From contig JBGAGO010000001.1 in the NCBI GenBank assembly GCA_044226655.1, positions 992,001 to 1,056,000 on the forward strand: a stretch of 64,000 bases of DNA. Direction: 5' to 3'. Position numbers and translations under genes: made by a program. The notes beneath the pieces are model-generated. The model searched no databases, was not told the origin of the DNA, and was given only the letters and a program-made list of their open reading frames with translations. This document shows, one piece after another, positions 43,168 to 52,175 of the stretch (position 1 is the first letter of the stretch; every line of letters starts with the position of its first letter). This stretch comes from JBEVOS01 sp044226655. GTDB taxonomy: Bacteria; Pseudomonadota; Alphaproteobacteria; Caulobacterales; Aquidulcibacteraceae.

Positions 43168-43215
43168 GCGCTCCTTGGTGAGCGCTTCCGGCGGAGTGTG
43201 TTTCTTTGCCAGTTC

Positions 43216-45885
43216 CTATTCTTTCTTCTTTTTCTTTGCGGGCGTTTTCTTCTTCGCGCTCGCTTTCTTGGGGGCGGCCTTCTTGGCCGCAGTTTTCTTT
43301 GGCGCCGGTTTGGATGCGGCGGCGGCGACCGGCTCTTTCTTCGCGGCCTTCTTGGGCGCCGCCTTTTTCTTCTTCTTGCCGCCAGCTTCCGCGCGCGCGG
43401 CGAGCAGCGCCAGCGCTTCATCAAGCGTCAGCGTGTCGGGCTGCTTTTCCTTCGGCAGCGTCGCATTGGTCTCGCCATCGGTGACGTAAACGCCATAGCG
43501 CCCGTTCATCACCTTGATCGGTTTGCCGGTGACGGGGCTTTCGGCGAATTCCTTGAGCGCGGGCTGCGCGCCGCGCTGGAAGCGCGCCTTCGGATTGTTC
43601 TTCTTTTCTTCGATGAGCGCGACGGCGCGGTTCATTTGAATCTCGAGCGCATCTTCCACGCTGGGCAGATTCACGTAGAGCTTGCCCATCTGAATGTACG
43701 GCCCGAAGCGGCCGAGATTGGCGATGACGGGCTCGTTCTCCGTCGGGTGCACGCCCACCTCGCGCGGCAGCGATAGCAGTTTCAGCGCGCGTTCGAGCGT
43801 GAGATCGTCGATAGACCAGCCTTTCGGCAGGCCGGAGCGCTTCGGCTTTTCACCTTCGCCCAATTGCACGTAGGGGCCGAAGCGGCCGCTGCGGAGCGTG
43901 ACCATTTCCGCGCTTACGGGATCGACGCCCAACACTTTGCCGGCCGCGGGGATCGCCTCGTCGCCGCCTTCGGCGGGCGCGAGCGGGCGCGTGAATTTGC
44001 ACTCGGGATAGTTCGAGCAGCCGATGAAGGCGCCGAATTTGCCGAGGCGGATAGAGAGCGTGCCTTTGCCGCAGACCTGGCAGGTGCGCGGGTCCGAGCC
44101 ATCTTCGCGCGCCGGGAAGATGTGCGGGCCAAGCACCTCGTTCAGCGTATCGATCACCTGGCCGATGCGCAGATCGCCGATCTCGCCGACGGCGCCGTTA
44201 AAATCGGCCCAGAACTCGCGCATCAATTTCTTCCACGGCAGATCGCCCGCCGAAACGAGATCGAGCTTCTCTTCGAGATCGGCGGTGAAATCGTATTCGA
44301 CATATTTGCGGAAGAAATTCTCCAGGAACGCCGTGACGATGCGGCCGCGATCGTCCGGGATGAAGCGGTTCTTGTCCTTGCGCACGTAATTGCGCTCGGA
44401 GAGCTTCTCCAGAATCGCGGCGTAGGTCGAGGGCCGGCCGATGCCGAGCTCTTCGAGCTTTTTGACCAGGCTCGCTTCCGAATAGCGCGGCGGCGGCTCG
44501 GTGAAATGCTGATCGGCCTTTGAGTCCTTCACGCGCATGGCTTCGCCGGCGCGCACTTGGGGCAGGCGGCGGTTCTCTTCGTCTTCCTCGTCGTCCTTGC
44601 CTTCCTGGTAGAGCGCGAGGAAGCCGTCGAACAGCACGACCTGGCCGGTCGAGCGCAGTTCGGTTTTGCCGGTGTGGTCGACGAAATCGATCGTCGTGCG
44701 TTCGAGATTGGCGGCCTCCATCTGCGAGGCCATCGTGCGCTTCCAGATCAGCTCGTAGAGCTTGGCCAGATCGCCATCGAGGCGCAGCGAACCGGGCCGG
44801 CGCGTGGGATCGGTCGGGCGGATGGCTTCGTGCGCTTCCTGCGCGTTCTTCGCCTTCGAGGAATAGCGGCGCGGCGCGCCAGGTACGTATTTGTCGCCAA
44901 AATCCTTGCCGATGACGCGGCGCAGATCGGTGTAGGCGCTTTCGTCCATCTGCACGCCATCGGTCCGCATATAGGTGATGAGGCCGACGGTCTCGCCGCC
45001 GATGTCGACGCCTTCATAGAGCCGCTGCGCGACTTGCATGGTGCGTGAGGCGGCGAAGCCGAGCTTGCGCGCGGCTTCCTGCTGCAGCGTCGAAGTGGTG
45101 AAGGGCGGGGGCGGATTGCGCTTGGTGGGATGGGCCTCGACCGTCTTCACTGTGAAGCGGCCGGCGCGCACGGCGGCGAGCGCCGCATCCGCCATCGCCT
45201 TGTTTTCGATGTCGAGCCGCTTCAGCACTTTGCCGTCGAACATGCGCAGGCGCGCCGGCAGCATCTCCGCGCGCGGCGTTTCGAGCATGGCGTCGACGGT
45301 CCAATATTCCTGCGCCTTGAACCGCTCGATCTCCATCTCGCGGTCGCAGATCAGCCGCAGCGCCACCGATTGCACGCGGCCCGCCGAGCGCGAGCCCGGC
45401 AGCTTGCGCCACAGCACCGGCGAGAGCGTGAAGCCGACGAGATAATCGAGCGCACGGCGCGCCAGATAGGCGTCGACCAGCTCCATATCGATGTCGCGGG
45501 GCTTGGCCATCGCGGTTTCGACCGCGCTCTTGGTGATGGCGTTGAAGGTGACGCGCGAGACCTCTTTGTCCTTGAGCGCTTTGCGGGCGTTGAGCGCCTC
45601 GCGCACGTGCCAGGAAATGGCTTCGCCTTCGCGGTCAGGGTCGGTCGCCAGGATCAGGCGCTTGGCGCCTTTCATGGCGTCGGCGATGTCCTTGAGGCGC
45701 TTGTTCGACTGGGAATCCATTTCCCAATCGAGCGCGAAATCCTCGTCGGGACGCACCGAGCCGTCCTTCGCGGGCAGGTCGCGGATGTGCCCGTAGCTGG
45801 CGAGCACTTTATAATCCGGGCCCAGATATTTGTTGATCGTCTTGGCCTTGGCCGGGGATTCCACGACGACGACGTTGCTGGCCAA
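43216..45885 (-). CDS. topA: DNA topoisomerase I
   Basis: This is an 889-residue type IA topoisomerase. The toprim start NVVVVESPAKAKTINKYLG, the DPDREGEAISWH acidic triad, and the catalytic tyrosine in GLITYMRTDGVQM are present. A four-cysteine zinc motif follows (CQVCGKG...CSNYPEC), then repeated C-terminal KFGRFGPYIQ-type modules and a long lysine/alanine/proline tail like histone H1. The start is TTG at 45885 with GAGGAG 7 bases upstream; an in-frame extension to 46095 has no homology. It is followed immediately by rnr. Confidence 0.97.
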   Translation of the reverse strand: MASNVVVVESPAKAKTINKYLGPDYKVLASYGHIRDLPAKDGSVRPDEDFALDWEMDSQSNKRLKDIADAMKGAKRLILATDPDREGEAISWHVREALNARKALKDKEVSRVTFNAITKSAVETAMAKPRDIDMELVDAYLARRALDYLVGFTLSPVLWRKLPGSRSAGRVQSVALRLICDREMEIERFKAQEYWTVDAMLETPRAEMLPARLRMFDGKVLKRLDIENKAMADAALAAVRAGRFTVKTVEAHPTKRNPPPPFTTSTLQQEAARKLGFAASRTMQVAQRLYEGVDIGGETVGLITYMRTDGVQMDESAYTDLRRVIGKDFGDKYVPGAPRRYSSKAKNAQEAHEAIRPTDPTRRPGSLRLDGDLAKLYELIWKRTMASQMEAANLERTTIDFVDHTGKTELRSTGQVVLFDGFLALYQEGKDDEEDEENRRLPQVRAGEAMRVKDSKADQHFTEPPPRYSEASLVKKLEELGIGRPSTYAAILEKLSERNYVRKDKNRFIPDDRGRIVTAFLENFFRKYVEYDFTADLEEKLDLVSAGDLPWKKLMREFWADFNGAVGEIGDLRIGQVIDTLNEVLGPHIFPAREDGSDPRTCQVCGKGTLSIRLGKFGAFIGCSNYPECKFTRPLAPAEGGDEAIPAAGKVLGVDPVSAEMVTLRSGRFGPYVQLGEGEKPKRSGLPKGWSIDDLTLERALKLLSLPREVGVHPTENEPVIANLGRFGPYIQMGKLYVNLPSVEDALEIQMNRAVALIEEKKNNPKARFQRGAQPALKEFAESPVTGKPIKVMNGRYGVYVTDGETNATLPKEKQPDTLTLDEALALLAARAEAGGKKKKKAAPKKAAKKEPVAAAASKPAPKKTAAKKAAPKKASAKKKTPAKKKKKE

Positions 45886-46155
45886 ATCGGCTCTCCTCGT
45901 CCGTCCGAATTTCAAGGCGGCGGAACCTGGGGCGGGGGGCGCTGGCTTGTCAATTCGGCTCACCAGACGGCGCGTTGGCCGCTCAGCTACCGGCAAGTCC
46001 TTAAAAAACCAGGACATTTGACCGGGAAGGGCCGAAACGACCCGTTCTGCGCCCCCAAAAATCTCTCCAAATGGGCTGTGTGTGGACCCATTCAAGGCCT
46101 CGCGCGTTGGGGGAGTTGCGATATATTAAACGTTAAAGTTGCAAAGGGTGGGCTT

Positions 46156-46365
46156 ATGACCGAGGGCAGCGAAGGCGGCGTTCCAGGACCATTCGACGCC
46201 GTCGCCTACGCGCATTCCATGCTGATCGAGCTGTCGCTTCTGGTGCGCCCGGCGAATGCGGCGGGGCTCAATGCGGCGCTGGCGGCGGCGCAGCAGGAGG
46301 CGGCGGCGGCGCTGAGGGCGATGGCTCAATCGGCGGAGAAGGCGGCGCGGGGCGATGCCGCATAG
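46156..46365 (+). CDS. Small alanine-rich hypothetical protein
   Basis: This 69-residue, mostly helical protein has a first half AVAYAHSMLIELSLLVRPANAAG and an alanine/glutamate-rich second half. AGGGTGGG lies a few bases before the ATG, and an AT-rich stretch (46122-46141, GATATATTAAACG) upstream may hold its promoter. The 270 bases between topA and this gene hold the two divergent promoters and nothing else I can identify. The 3' end overlaps the convergent dprA gene by 40 bases. The function is unknown. Confidence 0.5.
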   Translation: MTEGSEGGVPGPFDAVAYAHSMLIELSLLVRPANAAGLNAALAAAQQEAAAALRAMAQSAEKAARGDAA

Positions 46366-47417
46366 CCGCCGGGAAGAGACGCCGCGCGCCCCTCCAGTTC
46401 GAGTTCGGCGAGCGCAGCAGCGACCGCGCCGGGGGGGGCTTCGATGAGGCGCGCCAGGTCGTTCAGATGCACCGGCGTCGGCGACAGCAACGCTGCGATC
46501 TTGCCCGCCAAGCCCGCCTGCCGCGGCGCCTCAAGCGCTTCGAACAGCGGCATTGGCGCGGGCGCGATCTGCGCATCGCCCAGCACGGCGCGGACGTCTT
46601 CAGCGTTTTCGACCAAGGCCGCGCCGCCTTTGATCAGCGCGTTGCCGCCGCGGGCGCGCGGATCGAGCGGCGAGCCGGGCGCGGCCATCACGTCGCGGCC
46701 CTGTTCGGCGGCTGCGCGCGCGGTGATGAGCGAGCCCGAGCGCAGCGCGGCTTCGATCACGACCACGCCGCGCGCCAGCCCCGAGATGATGTGGTTGCGG
46801 CGCGGAAAATCGCGGGCGCGCGCCACCGATCCAAGCGGCGCTTCGGCCACGACGCAGCCTTGCGCGATGATCTCTTCGTGCAGCGCCAGGTTCTGCGGCG
46901 GATAAGGCTGATCGAGGCCGCCGGCGAGCACGGCGATCGTGCCGGTCTTCAAGCTGGCGCGATGGGCCGCTGCATCGATGCCGCGCGCCAGGCCCGAGAC
47001 GATCACGAAGCCGTCGCGCCCCAGCTCCTGCGCGAATTGCGCGGCCAGCATGGCGCCGGCGGCCGAGGCTTCACGCGCGCCGACCAGCGCGATGGAAGGG
47101 CGCTTGAACAGCGCGATATTGCCACGCGCCGCGATCATCGGCGGCGGCGCATCGAGCGCGGCCAAGAGCGCAGGATAATCCGGTTCGCACGAACAGATGA
47201 GTTCAGCGCCCATCTGCGCCAGCGCATCGAGTTCGCGTGCGATCTTATCCGGCGATGGCGGAACGAGATCGCGGCCGAGGCGCGGCAGCGCTTCGAGGGC
47301 CGCGTCCGCGCCTTTGTAGCGCGCGATCAGGCGATGAAAGGTGAGCGGTCCGATCCGCGGCGTTCGCGCCAAGCGCGCCCAGGCGATGCGTTCCGGGCGC
47401 GCCAGCGGGCGGGTCAT
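46326..47417 (-). CDS. dprA: DNA-processing protein DprA
   Basis: This 363-residue protein has an N-terminal helical domain and the Rossmann-like DprA core: ALVGAREASAAGAMLAAQFAQELG, VIVSGLARGIDAAAHRASLKTGTIAVLAGGLDQPYPPQN, FPRRNHIISGLARGVVVIEAAL. A C-terminal winged-helix (LSPTPVHLNDLARLIEAPPGAVAAAL) completes it. It loads RecA on incoming single strands during transformation. It overlaps plsY by ATGA. Confidence 0.95.
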   Translation of the reverse strand: MTRPLARPERIAWARLARTPRIGPLTFHRLIARYKGADAALEALPRLGRDLVPPSPDKIARELDALAQMGAELICSCEPDYPALLAALDAPPPMIAARGNIALFKRPSIALVGAREASAAGAMLAAQFAQELGRDGFVIVSGLARGIDAAAHRASLKTGTIAVLAGGLDQPYPPQNLALHEEIIAQGCVVAEAPLGSVARARDFPRRNHIISGLARGVVVIEAALRSGSLITARAAAEQGRDVMAAPGSPLDPRARGGNALIKGGAALVENAEDVRAVLGDAQIAPAPMPLFEALEAPRQAGLAGKIAALLSPTPVHLNDLARLIEAPPGAVAAALAELELEGRAASLPGGYAASPRAAFSAD

Positions 47418-48058
47418 GGAGCCGCTTCAGGCGGCGAGGCAGGCGTGGCGCCGTCGTCTTTCTTCTCGCCGATGCGCGGCTCGGTGCCAGCGAGCAGACG
47501 CTGAATGTTCGCGGAATGGCGCCAGAAGATCAGCACGGCGAGCACGGCGCAGAAGATCGTCTCTTGCGGAAAGCTGCCGCCGATCAGCGTGGCGAGCGGC
47601 GCGGCGGCCGCCGCGGCGAGCGCCGCGCCGGACGAATAGCGCGTCAGTCCCGCGACCACGAGCCAAACCGCGCCGCACAGAATGCCGATCGGCCAGATGC
47701 CCGCGAGCAGCACGCCGAAAAACGTCGCGACGCCTTTGCCGCCTTTGAAGTTGAGCCAGACCGGGAAGCAATGGCCGATGAAGGCGCAGGCGCCGGCGAT
47801 CAGGCCCGCGGTTTCCGAATGGAAGGCGAAGCGCGCCAGCAGCAATGCAAGCGCCGCCTTTCCCGCGTCGAGCACCAGCGTACCCAAGGCGATGTCGCGC
47901 CGGCCCGTGCGCAGCACATTGGTCGCGCCGATATTGCCGGAGCCGACATTGCGGATATCGCCCAGGCCCGCCCAGCGGGTCAGCAAGAGCCCGAACGGGA
48001 TCGATCCCAGGAGATAGCCGCCGATGGCGGAGAGCGCGTAGGCGATCTGCACTGTCAT
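47414..48058 (-). CDS. plsY: Acyl-phosphate--glycerol-3-phosphate acyltransferase
   Basis: This 214-residue inner-membrane enzyme has five or so helices and makes lysophosphatidic acid from acyl-phosphate. The three conserved PlsY motifs are visible: YLLGSIPFGLLLTR, GSGNIGATNVLRTG, and HCFPVWLNFKGGKGVATFFG. It is the first gene before dprA and topA, a common alphaproteobacterial order. The C-terminal tail is charged and cytosolic. Confidence 0.96.
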   Translation of the reverse strand: MTVQIAYALSAIGGYLLGSIPFGLLLTRWAGLGDIRNVGSGNIGATNVLRTGRRDIALGTLVLDAGKAALALLLARFAFHSETAGLIAGACAFIGHCFPVWLNFKGGKGVATFFGVLLAGIWPIGILCGAVWLVVAGLTRYSSGAALAAAAAAPLATLIGGSFPQETIFCAVLAVLIFWRHSANIQRLLAGTEPRIGEKKDDGATPASPPEAAP

Positions 48059-48128
48059 GGCCGCCCTCTAGCAGGAAGCCGGCGTCTTGTGACCTGGAAT
48101 TTAGAGAGGCCCGCGCGGCGCGCTTGGT

Positions 48129-48596
48129 TCAGGCCGCGTCGCTGTGCGCCGGCGCATCGAACACCGCGCGCAGATCTTCGAGGCCGCGCGCGCCGCGCAG
48201 GCGGTCGCGGATATCGGCGCGCTTGAGGAAGCGCGACACGCGGGCCAGCGCTTTCAAATGGTCGCCGCCGCGCTCGGCCGGCGCCAGCAGCATGAAAATG
48301 AGATCGCAGGGCCGCTCATCGAGCGCATCGAACTCCACCGGCGTTTCGAGCCGGGCGAAGCCGGCGACGGGGCGCGTCAGGCCTTGCACGCGGGCATGCG
48401 GGATGGCGACGCCTTCGCCCACGCCCGTGCCCGACAGCCGCTCGCGCAGCAGCACGGCTTCGAACGTCGTGCGCGGATCGACGCCGGCGGCCTCGGCGAG
48501 CGTCTGCGCCAGCACCTGCAAGGCTTGGCGCCGGCTCGTCGCCGTCAGCCGCGGGACGATCGCCTGCGGCAGCACCAGATCACGCAATTCACCCAT
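48129..48596 (-). CDS. ptsN: PTS IIA-like nitrogen regulatory protein
   Basis: This 155-residue EIIA-Ntr domain has the phosphorylated His in GVAIPHARV, preceded by LLRERLSGTGVGEG, and IFMLLAPAERGGDHLKALARVSRFL. It receives phosphate from NPr in the nitrogen PTS and in relatives modulates potassium, carbon storage and stress responses. The start MGELRDLV has GGAAAGG about 5 bases upstream. It lies downstream of hpf on the same strand, the usual rpoN-linked order. Confidence 0.94.
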   Translation of the reverse strand: MGELRDLVLPQAIVPRLTATSRRQALQVLAQTLAEAAGVDPRTTFEAVLLRERLSGTGVGEGVAIPHARVQGLTRPVAGFARLETPVEFDALDERPCDLIFMLLAPAERGGDHLKALARVSRFLKRADIRDRLRGARGLEDLRAVFDAPAHSDAA

Positions 48597-48670
48597 ATCA
48601 GCCTTTCCGCCGCGCCGGCCTCTTTCGCAGGCCAACGCGCTTCATATTCCGTGCCGCGCGGCGGCCGTTC

Positions 48671-49270
48671 TCAGCTTGAAGGGCCGGGCTCGACCCAGCC
48701 GATGTTTCCGTCGCTTCGCCTGTAGACGAGGTTAATCCCGCCATTGGCCGCGTTACGGAACAGGAGCACCGGGTGCTCCGTCAGCTCCAGCTGTAGAACC
48801 GCCATCGAAACGGTCATTGTCTTAACTTGGATTTTTGACTCCGCGATGACCAACGGGGCGGGGCCGCCTTCGGTTTCCCCGGAGGCCGGGACGGTCCCGG
48901 CTTCGTCCTCATCTTCGAACGGGGCGAGCACATAGCTTGAGGCGTCCTGCGCGGGAAGCGGAGATTTCGATCCGTTGTGATGATTTTTCAGGCGGCTTTT
49001 GTAGCGCCTGACGCGCTTTTCCATCTTTGTGAGGGCGTCGGAGAAGGCGGCGTGCGCGTCGTGGCCATGCCCTTGAGCCTGAAGGGAAATCCCTGAGGCC
49101 AGGTGGAGGGCGCAATCGACCTCGAACCCGATGGCATTGCGGCCCACCGTGACCATCGCGTCGGTCGCCCGGCTGAAATATTTCTCCACCCCTGAGGAGA
49201 GTTCGTCGGTGATGCGGGACCGCAGCGCTTCGCCGACGTCGACCTGACGGCCCGCAACCTGAACGCGCAT
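48671..49270 (-). CDS. hpf: Ribosome hibernation promoting factor, long form
   Basis: This 199-residue HPF/RaiA protein has an N-terminal S30AE domain (MRVQVAGRQVDVGEALRSRI, basic KRVRRYKSRLKNHH), an acidic linker (about 115-140), and a C-terminal dimerisation domain ending MTVSMAVLQLELTEHPVLLFRNAANGGINLVYRRSDGNIGWVEP. The long form joins two 70S ribosomes into the inactive 100S particle. The start is ATG at 49270 with GGAGG upstream. It is normally next to rpoN; here a VapBC module and one other gene separate them. Confidence 0.95.
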   Translation of the reverse strand: MRVQVAGRQVDVGEALRSRITDELSSGVEKYFSRATDAMVTVGRNAIGFEVDCALHLASGISLQAQGHGHDAHAAFSDALTKMEKRVRRYKSRLKNHHNGSKSPLPAQDASSYVLAPFEDEDEAGTVPASGETEGGPAPLVIAESKIQVKTMTVSMAVLQLELTEHPVLLFRNAANGGINLVYRRSDGNIGWVEPGPSS

Positions 49271-49394
49271 TCGTGACCTCCTCCGTTCACCGCCGGAGGG
49301 CCCGCGCCCCACGCCTGGGGAGCCCGAGGCCCACCCGGAAGGCACCGTCGCGCCGCTGGGCGCGAGGGTCAATGCGGGGCGGCTGTGGAAGGGC

Positions 49395-49799
49395 TCAGCG
49401 CAGCCAGTTCTCGGTTTTGAGCCCAGGAACGCGGCGAAATTCGCGCGTGTTGTCCGTCACAAGGATGAGCCCCTGCGCGCGTGCATGCGCCGCGATAAAG
49501 AGATCGTTCGAGCCGATCGGCGTTCCCTTGGCCTCGAGCGCGGCGCGGATGCTCGCGTAGTGTTCGTCCGTCGGCGGCTCGAGCGGCAAAACCGGCAGCC
49601 TCCCGAGGATGGCATTGAGCTGCGCGGTGAGACGCGACGATCCGCGCTTCGCAGCACCATAGCGCAGTTCCGCGACCACGATGACGCTGACGGCGATGGA
49701 TTCTTCACCCGCGCGCGCAATCCGCGTCGCGACGCGGCCTTGGGGATGGCGCACGAGATCGGAGACGATGTTGGTGTCGAGCAGATAGGCCAGCGTCAC
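49395..49799 (-). CDS. vapC: VapC-type PIN domain toxin
   Basis: This 134-residue PIN-domain RNase has the four acidic positions in LLDTNIVSDLV (Asp), VAELRYGA (Glu), IGSNDLFIAAHA (Asp) and LVTDNTREFRRV (Asp). Such toxins cleave tRNA or rRNA and stop translation until bound by antitoxin. Its first bases overlap vapB by four, the usual antitoxin-first order. All catalytic residues are intact, so the module is probably functional. Confidence 0.92.
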   Translation of the reverse strand: MTLAYLLDTNIVSDLVRHPQGRVATRIARAGEESIAVSVIVVAELRYGAAKRGSSRLTAQLNAILGRLPVLPLEPPTDEHYASIRAALEAKGTPIGSNDLFIAAHARAQGLILVTDNTREFRRVPGLKTENWLR

Positions 49800-50029
49800 A
49801 GATCGACCGGCTCGGGCGGGGAATCCGGCATCGGCGCGAAATCCTCGTCGATGTCCTTGAGCGTTTCGAGCAGCGCCAGCAGGCCGATGCGCGGCGCCGG
49901 CTCGATGACGAGACGATCGCCTTCTTTGCGCATCACCGCCTCATCGCCCGGCAACTCGAATTCACGCGGGATGCGGACGGCCTGGTTGCGGCCGTTCTGG
50001 AAAAGCTTGACGCGGCGTGTCTCGGACAT
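49796..50029 (-). CDS. vapB: VapB/MazE-like antitoxin with AbrB-type DNA-binding domain
   Basis: This 77-residue protein has the swapped-hairpin DNA-binding motif KLFQNGRNQAVRIPREFELPGDEAVMRKEGDRLVIEP at about 9-45, followed by a disordered acidic C-terminal segment (DIDEDFAPMPDSPPEP) that would wrap the toxin. ATG at 50029 (AAAGG upstream) is chosen; ATG at 50047 would add six residues. Palindromic sequence just upstream is suited to autoregulation. Confidence 0.88.
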   Translation of the reverse strand: MSETRRVKLFQNGRNQAVRIPREFELPGDEAVMRKEGDRLVIEPAPRIGLLALLETLKDIDEDFAPMPDSPPEPVDL

Positions 50030-50051
50030 GGCATATGCCTTTAGCATAGGC
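50030..50051. promoter_or_regulatory. Palindromic operator of the vapBC module
   Basis: GGCATATGCC (50030-50039) is a perfect 10-bp palindrome touching the vapB start codon. GCATAGGC follows at 50044-50051, so GCATA repeats 13 bases apart. Antitoxin-toxin complexes of this family repress their own operon through such nearby inverted repeats. Assignment is by position and symmetry. Confidence 0.45.
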
Positions 50052-50219
50052 TGACGAGAACATCAAACCAAACTGGAGTTCTTGGCCGCTCGCTGCGACC
50101 GATCGGCTATTGTCTCGGCGGAGAGAAGGGGACCGCGAAGACGGTGATGCAGGCGATGATGGAGCGAAAATGCGGGTGGGAGTTTGGCTTGCTTTGTTAG
50201 CGGCGCGAGGGGCGAACAT

Positions 50220-50681
50220 ATGACGGATGACGCACGACATGATCTGCTTGAGCTATACAAGGAGATACGGCGCGAGCTTCTGCAAAAGCAGGCGATTCGA
50301 GAAGAAACGATGCGCTTCGCGATCGTGGCGACAGCGGGGGCGGCCGCTTGGCTAGCGACGACGTCGATGCGTCAGATGCCTGCCATGGCGTATGGGATAC
50401 CATTGTATGTCGCCGTGGCGTTCTTTCTGAGGGTGCTCACAATTCGCCGAGATATACGTTTGGCGTCGGCATTCTGTCTGAAGATTGAAGCGCGCATGGG
50501 GCTGCAACGAGACGAGGGCTGGCAACAGTATTGGAATGAGCGAAATCTCAAATTTCCAGGACGTGCCTTGCGGCTGCTTTTTTCGTCCGAGGTCGCCATC
50601 TGGCTGATGCTGATCGGCGGATCAACGGCGTTCTTGTTCTTTTACGTTCCGCCTGCTCACCTATTTGATTTTTCTCGGTGA
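50220..50681 (+). CDS. Hypothetical membrane protein
   Basis: This 153-residue protein has an N-terminal amphipathic, charged helix (about 3-32). Two or three hydrophobic segments follow (about 35-50, 57-75 and 125-147), with a basic cytosolic loop between. GAGGGG lies about 8 bases before the ATG at 50220. It lies between the vapBC module and the convergent rpoN gene, and its sequence is less GC-rich than the flanking core genes, suggesting it arrived with the toxin-antitoxin module. I recognise no family. Confidence 0.65.
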   Translation: MTDDARHDLLELYKEIRRELLQKQAIREETMRFAIVATAGAAAWLATTSMRQMPAMAYGIPLYVAVAFFLRVLTIRRDIRLASAFCLKIEARMGLQRDEGWQQYWNERNLKFPGRALRLLFSSEVAIWLMLIGGSTAFLFFYVPPAHLFDFSR

Positions 50682-50690
50682 CGATCGAAC

Positions 50691-52166
50691 CTAAATCCCG
50701 CTCGCCAGCCTCCGCTTGCGCTCCACGCTCGATGGGATGCGCAGGCTTTCACGGTATTTCGCGACGGTGCGGCGGGCGATGTCGATGCCGGCGTTGCGCA
50801 GGATTTCGACGATGCGGTCGTCGCTGAGAATTTCGCTCGGCGCTTCCTTGTCGATCAGCGTCTTGATCTGATGGCGCACGGCTTCGGCGGAATGGCTTTC
50901 CCCGCCATCGGCCGAGGCGATCGAGGCGGTGAAGAAATATTTGAGCTCGAACACGCCGCGCGGCGTTGAGATGTATTTGTTCGAGGTGACGCGGCTCACG
51001 GTCGATTCATGCATCTCAATCGCGGCGGCGATGGTCTTCAGATTGAGCGGCCGCAAATGGGCGACGCCGTAGGCGAGGAAGCCGTCCTGCTGGCGCACGA
51101 TTTCGCGCGCGACCTTGAGGATCGTCTTGGCGCGCTGATCAAGGCTTTTGACCAGCCAATTGGCGTTGGCCGCGCATTCTGAAAGAAACGCCTTATCGTC
51201 TTCGCGCTTCGCGGTTTTTGAAACCGTCGCGTAATAGCGCTGATTCATCAGCACGCGCGGCATGGTGTCGGTGTTGAGTTCGACCACCCAGGCGCCATCG
51301 GGGGCCGCGCGTACGAACACGTCGGGGATCACGGTTTGCGCGGGGCCGCCGCCGAAGGCCGCGCCGGGCTTGGGCGTCAGCGCGCGGATTTCGCCGACCA
51401 TGTCCGCCAGATCTTCGCGATCGACGCCGCACAGCACGGCGAGGCGCTCCATCTGGCCTTTCGCGAGCAATTCAAGATTGGCGACCAGCGCCTGCATGGC
51501 GGGATCGTAGCGCTTGCGGTCGATCAGCTGAATCGCGATGCATTCGGCCATGTCGCGGGCCATGATGCCCACCGGCTCGAAGCCTTGCATAGTCTTGAGC
51601 ACGCGGGCGACATCGCCTTCGGCGCAACCGAGCAGGCGGGCGGTGTCTTCGACCGAGCCGCGGAAATAGCCCCAATCATCGACCTGATCGATCATCGCCG
51701 CGCCAATGAGACGGTCGGTGGGCGAGAAGCCCGCCTCGGTCATCTGCGCGTCAAGATGTTCGGCGAGCGTGAGCTCGGCCGTCAGCGTTTCTTCAAGGCC
51801 GGGCAGATCGTCGAAGCTTTTGCCGGACGAGGCTTTCGACCAATCGGTGAGCGGGGCTGCGCCCGCATCGGCGAGATCGCCAGCGCTCATATCGGGGTGC
51901 AGCATCGCCGCATCGGCGTCGAGATCGGCTTCGCGGCTCACGCCATCGCTGAAATCGAGGCTCTCGGCGGCGGGCGCGTCCTCGCGCTCGGCTTTATCCG
52001 CGTCGGTCTCGACGCGTTCGAGCAGCGGATTGCGTTCGAGTTCGCCCTCGATGAATTCGGCCAGTTCGACGTTGGAGAGCTGCAGCAGCTTGATCGCCTG
52101 CTGCAGCTGCGGCGTCATCACCAGGGCCTGGCCCTGGCGCAGCTCTAAGCGAGGGGTGATAGCCAT
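50691..52166 (-). CDS. rpoN: RNA polymerase sigma-54 factor
   Basis: This 491-residue protein has the glutamine/leucine-rich region I (LELRQGQALVMTPQLQQAIKLLQLSN), an acidic region II, a core-binding region, a helix-turn-helix (MHESTVSRVTSNKYI) and the RpoN box ARRTVAKYRE near the C-terminus. It directs polymerase to -24/-12 promoters and needs AAA+ activators. It follows lptB by 9 bases. Confidence 0.97.
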   Translation of the reverse strand: MAITPRLELRQGQALVMTPQLQQAIKLLQLSNVELAEFIEGELERNPLLERVETDADKAEREDAPAAESLDFSDGVSREADLDADAAMLHPDMSAGDLADAGAAPLTDWSKASSGKSFDDLPGLEETLTAELTLAEHLDAQMTEAGFSPTDRLIGAAMIDQVDDWGYFRGSVEDTARLLGCAEGDVARVLKTMQGFEPVGIMARDMAECIAIQLIDRKRYDPAMQALVANLELLAKGQMERLAVLCGVDREDLADMVGEIRALTPKPGAAFGGGPAQTVIPDVFVRAAPDGAWVVELNTDTMPRVLMNQRYYATVSKTAKREDDKAFLSECAANANWLVKSLDQRAKTILKVAREIVRQQDGFLAYGVAHLRPLNLKTIAAAIEMHESTVSRVTSNKYISTPRGVFELKYFFTASIASADGGESHSAEAVRHQIKTLIDKEAPSEILSDDRIVEILRNAGIDIARRTVAKYRESLRIPSSVERKRRLASGI

Positions 52167-52175
52167 TGGCGGCGC

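Noticed and set aside
43216..43400. Repetitive AAG/GCC-type DNA considered as a repeat array
   Set aside because: It is the coding sequence for the lysine/alanine tail of topoisomerase I, in frame, without spacers of equal length.
45996..46016. GTCCT...AGGAC dyad upstream of topA considered as a terminator or operator
   Set aside because: The five-base arms with an A-run loop are too short to distinguish from chance.
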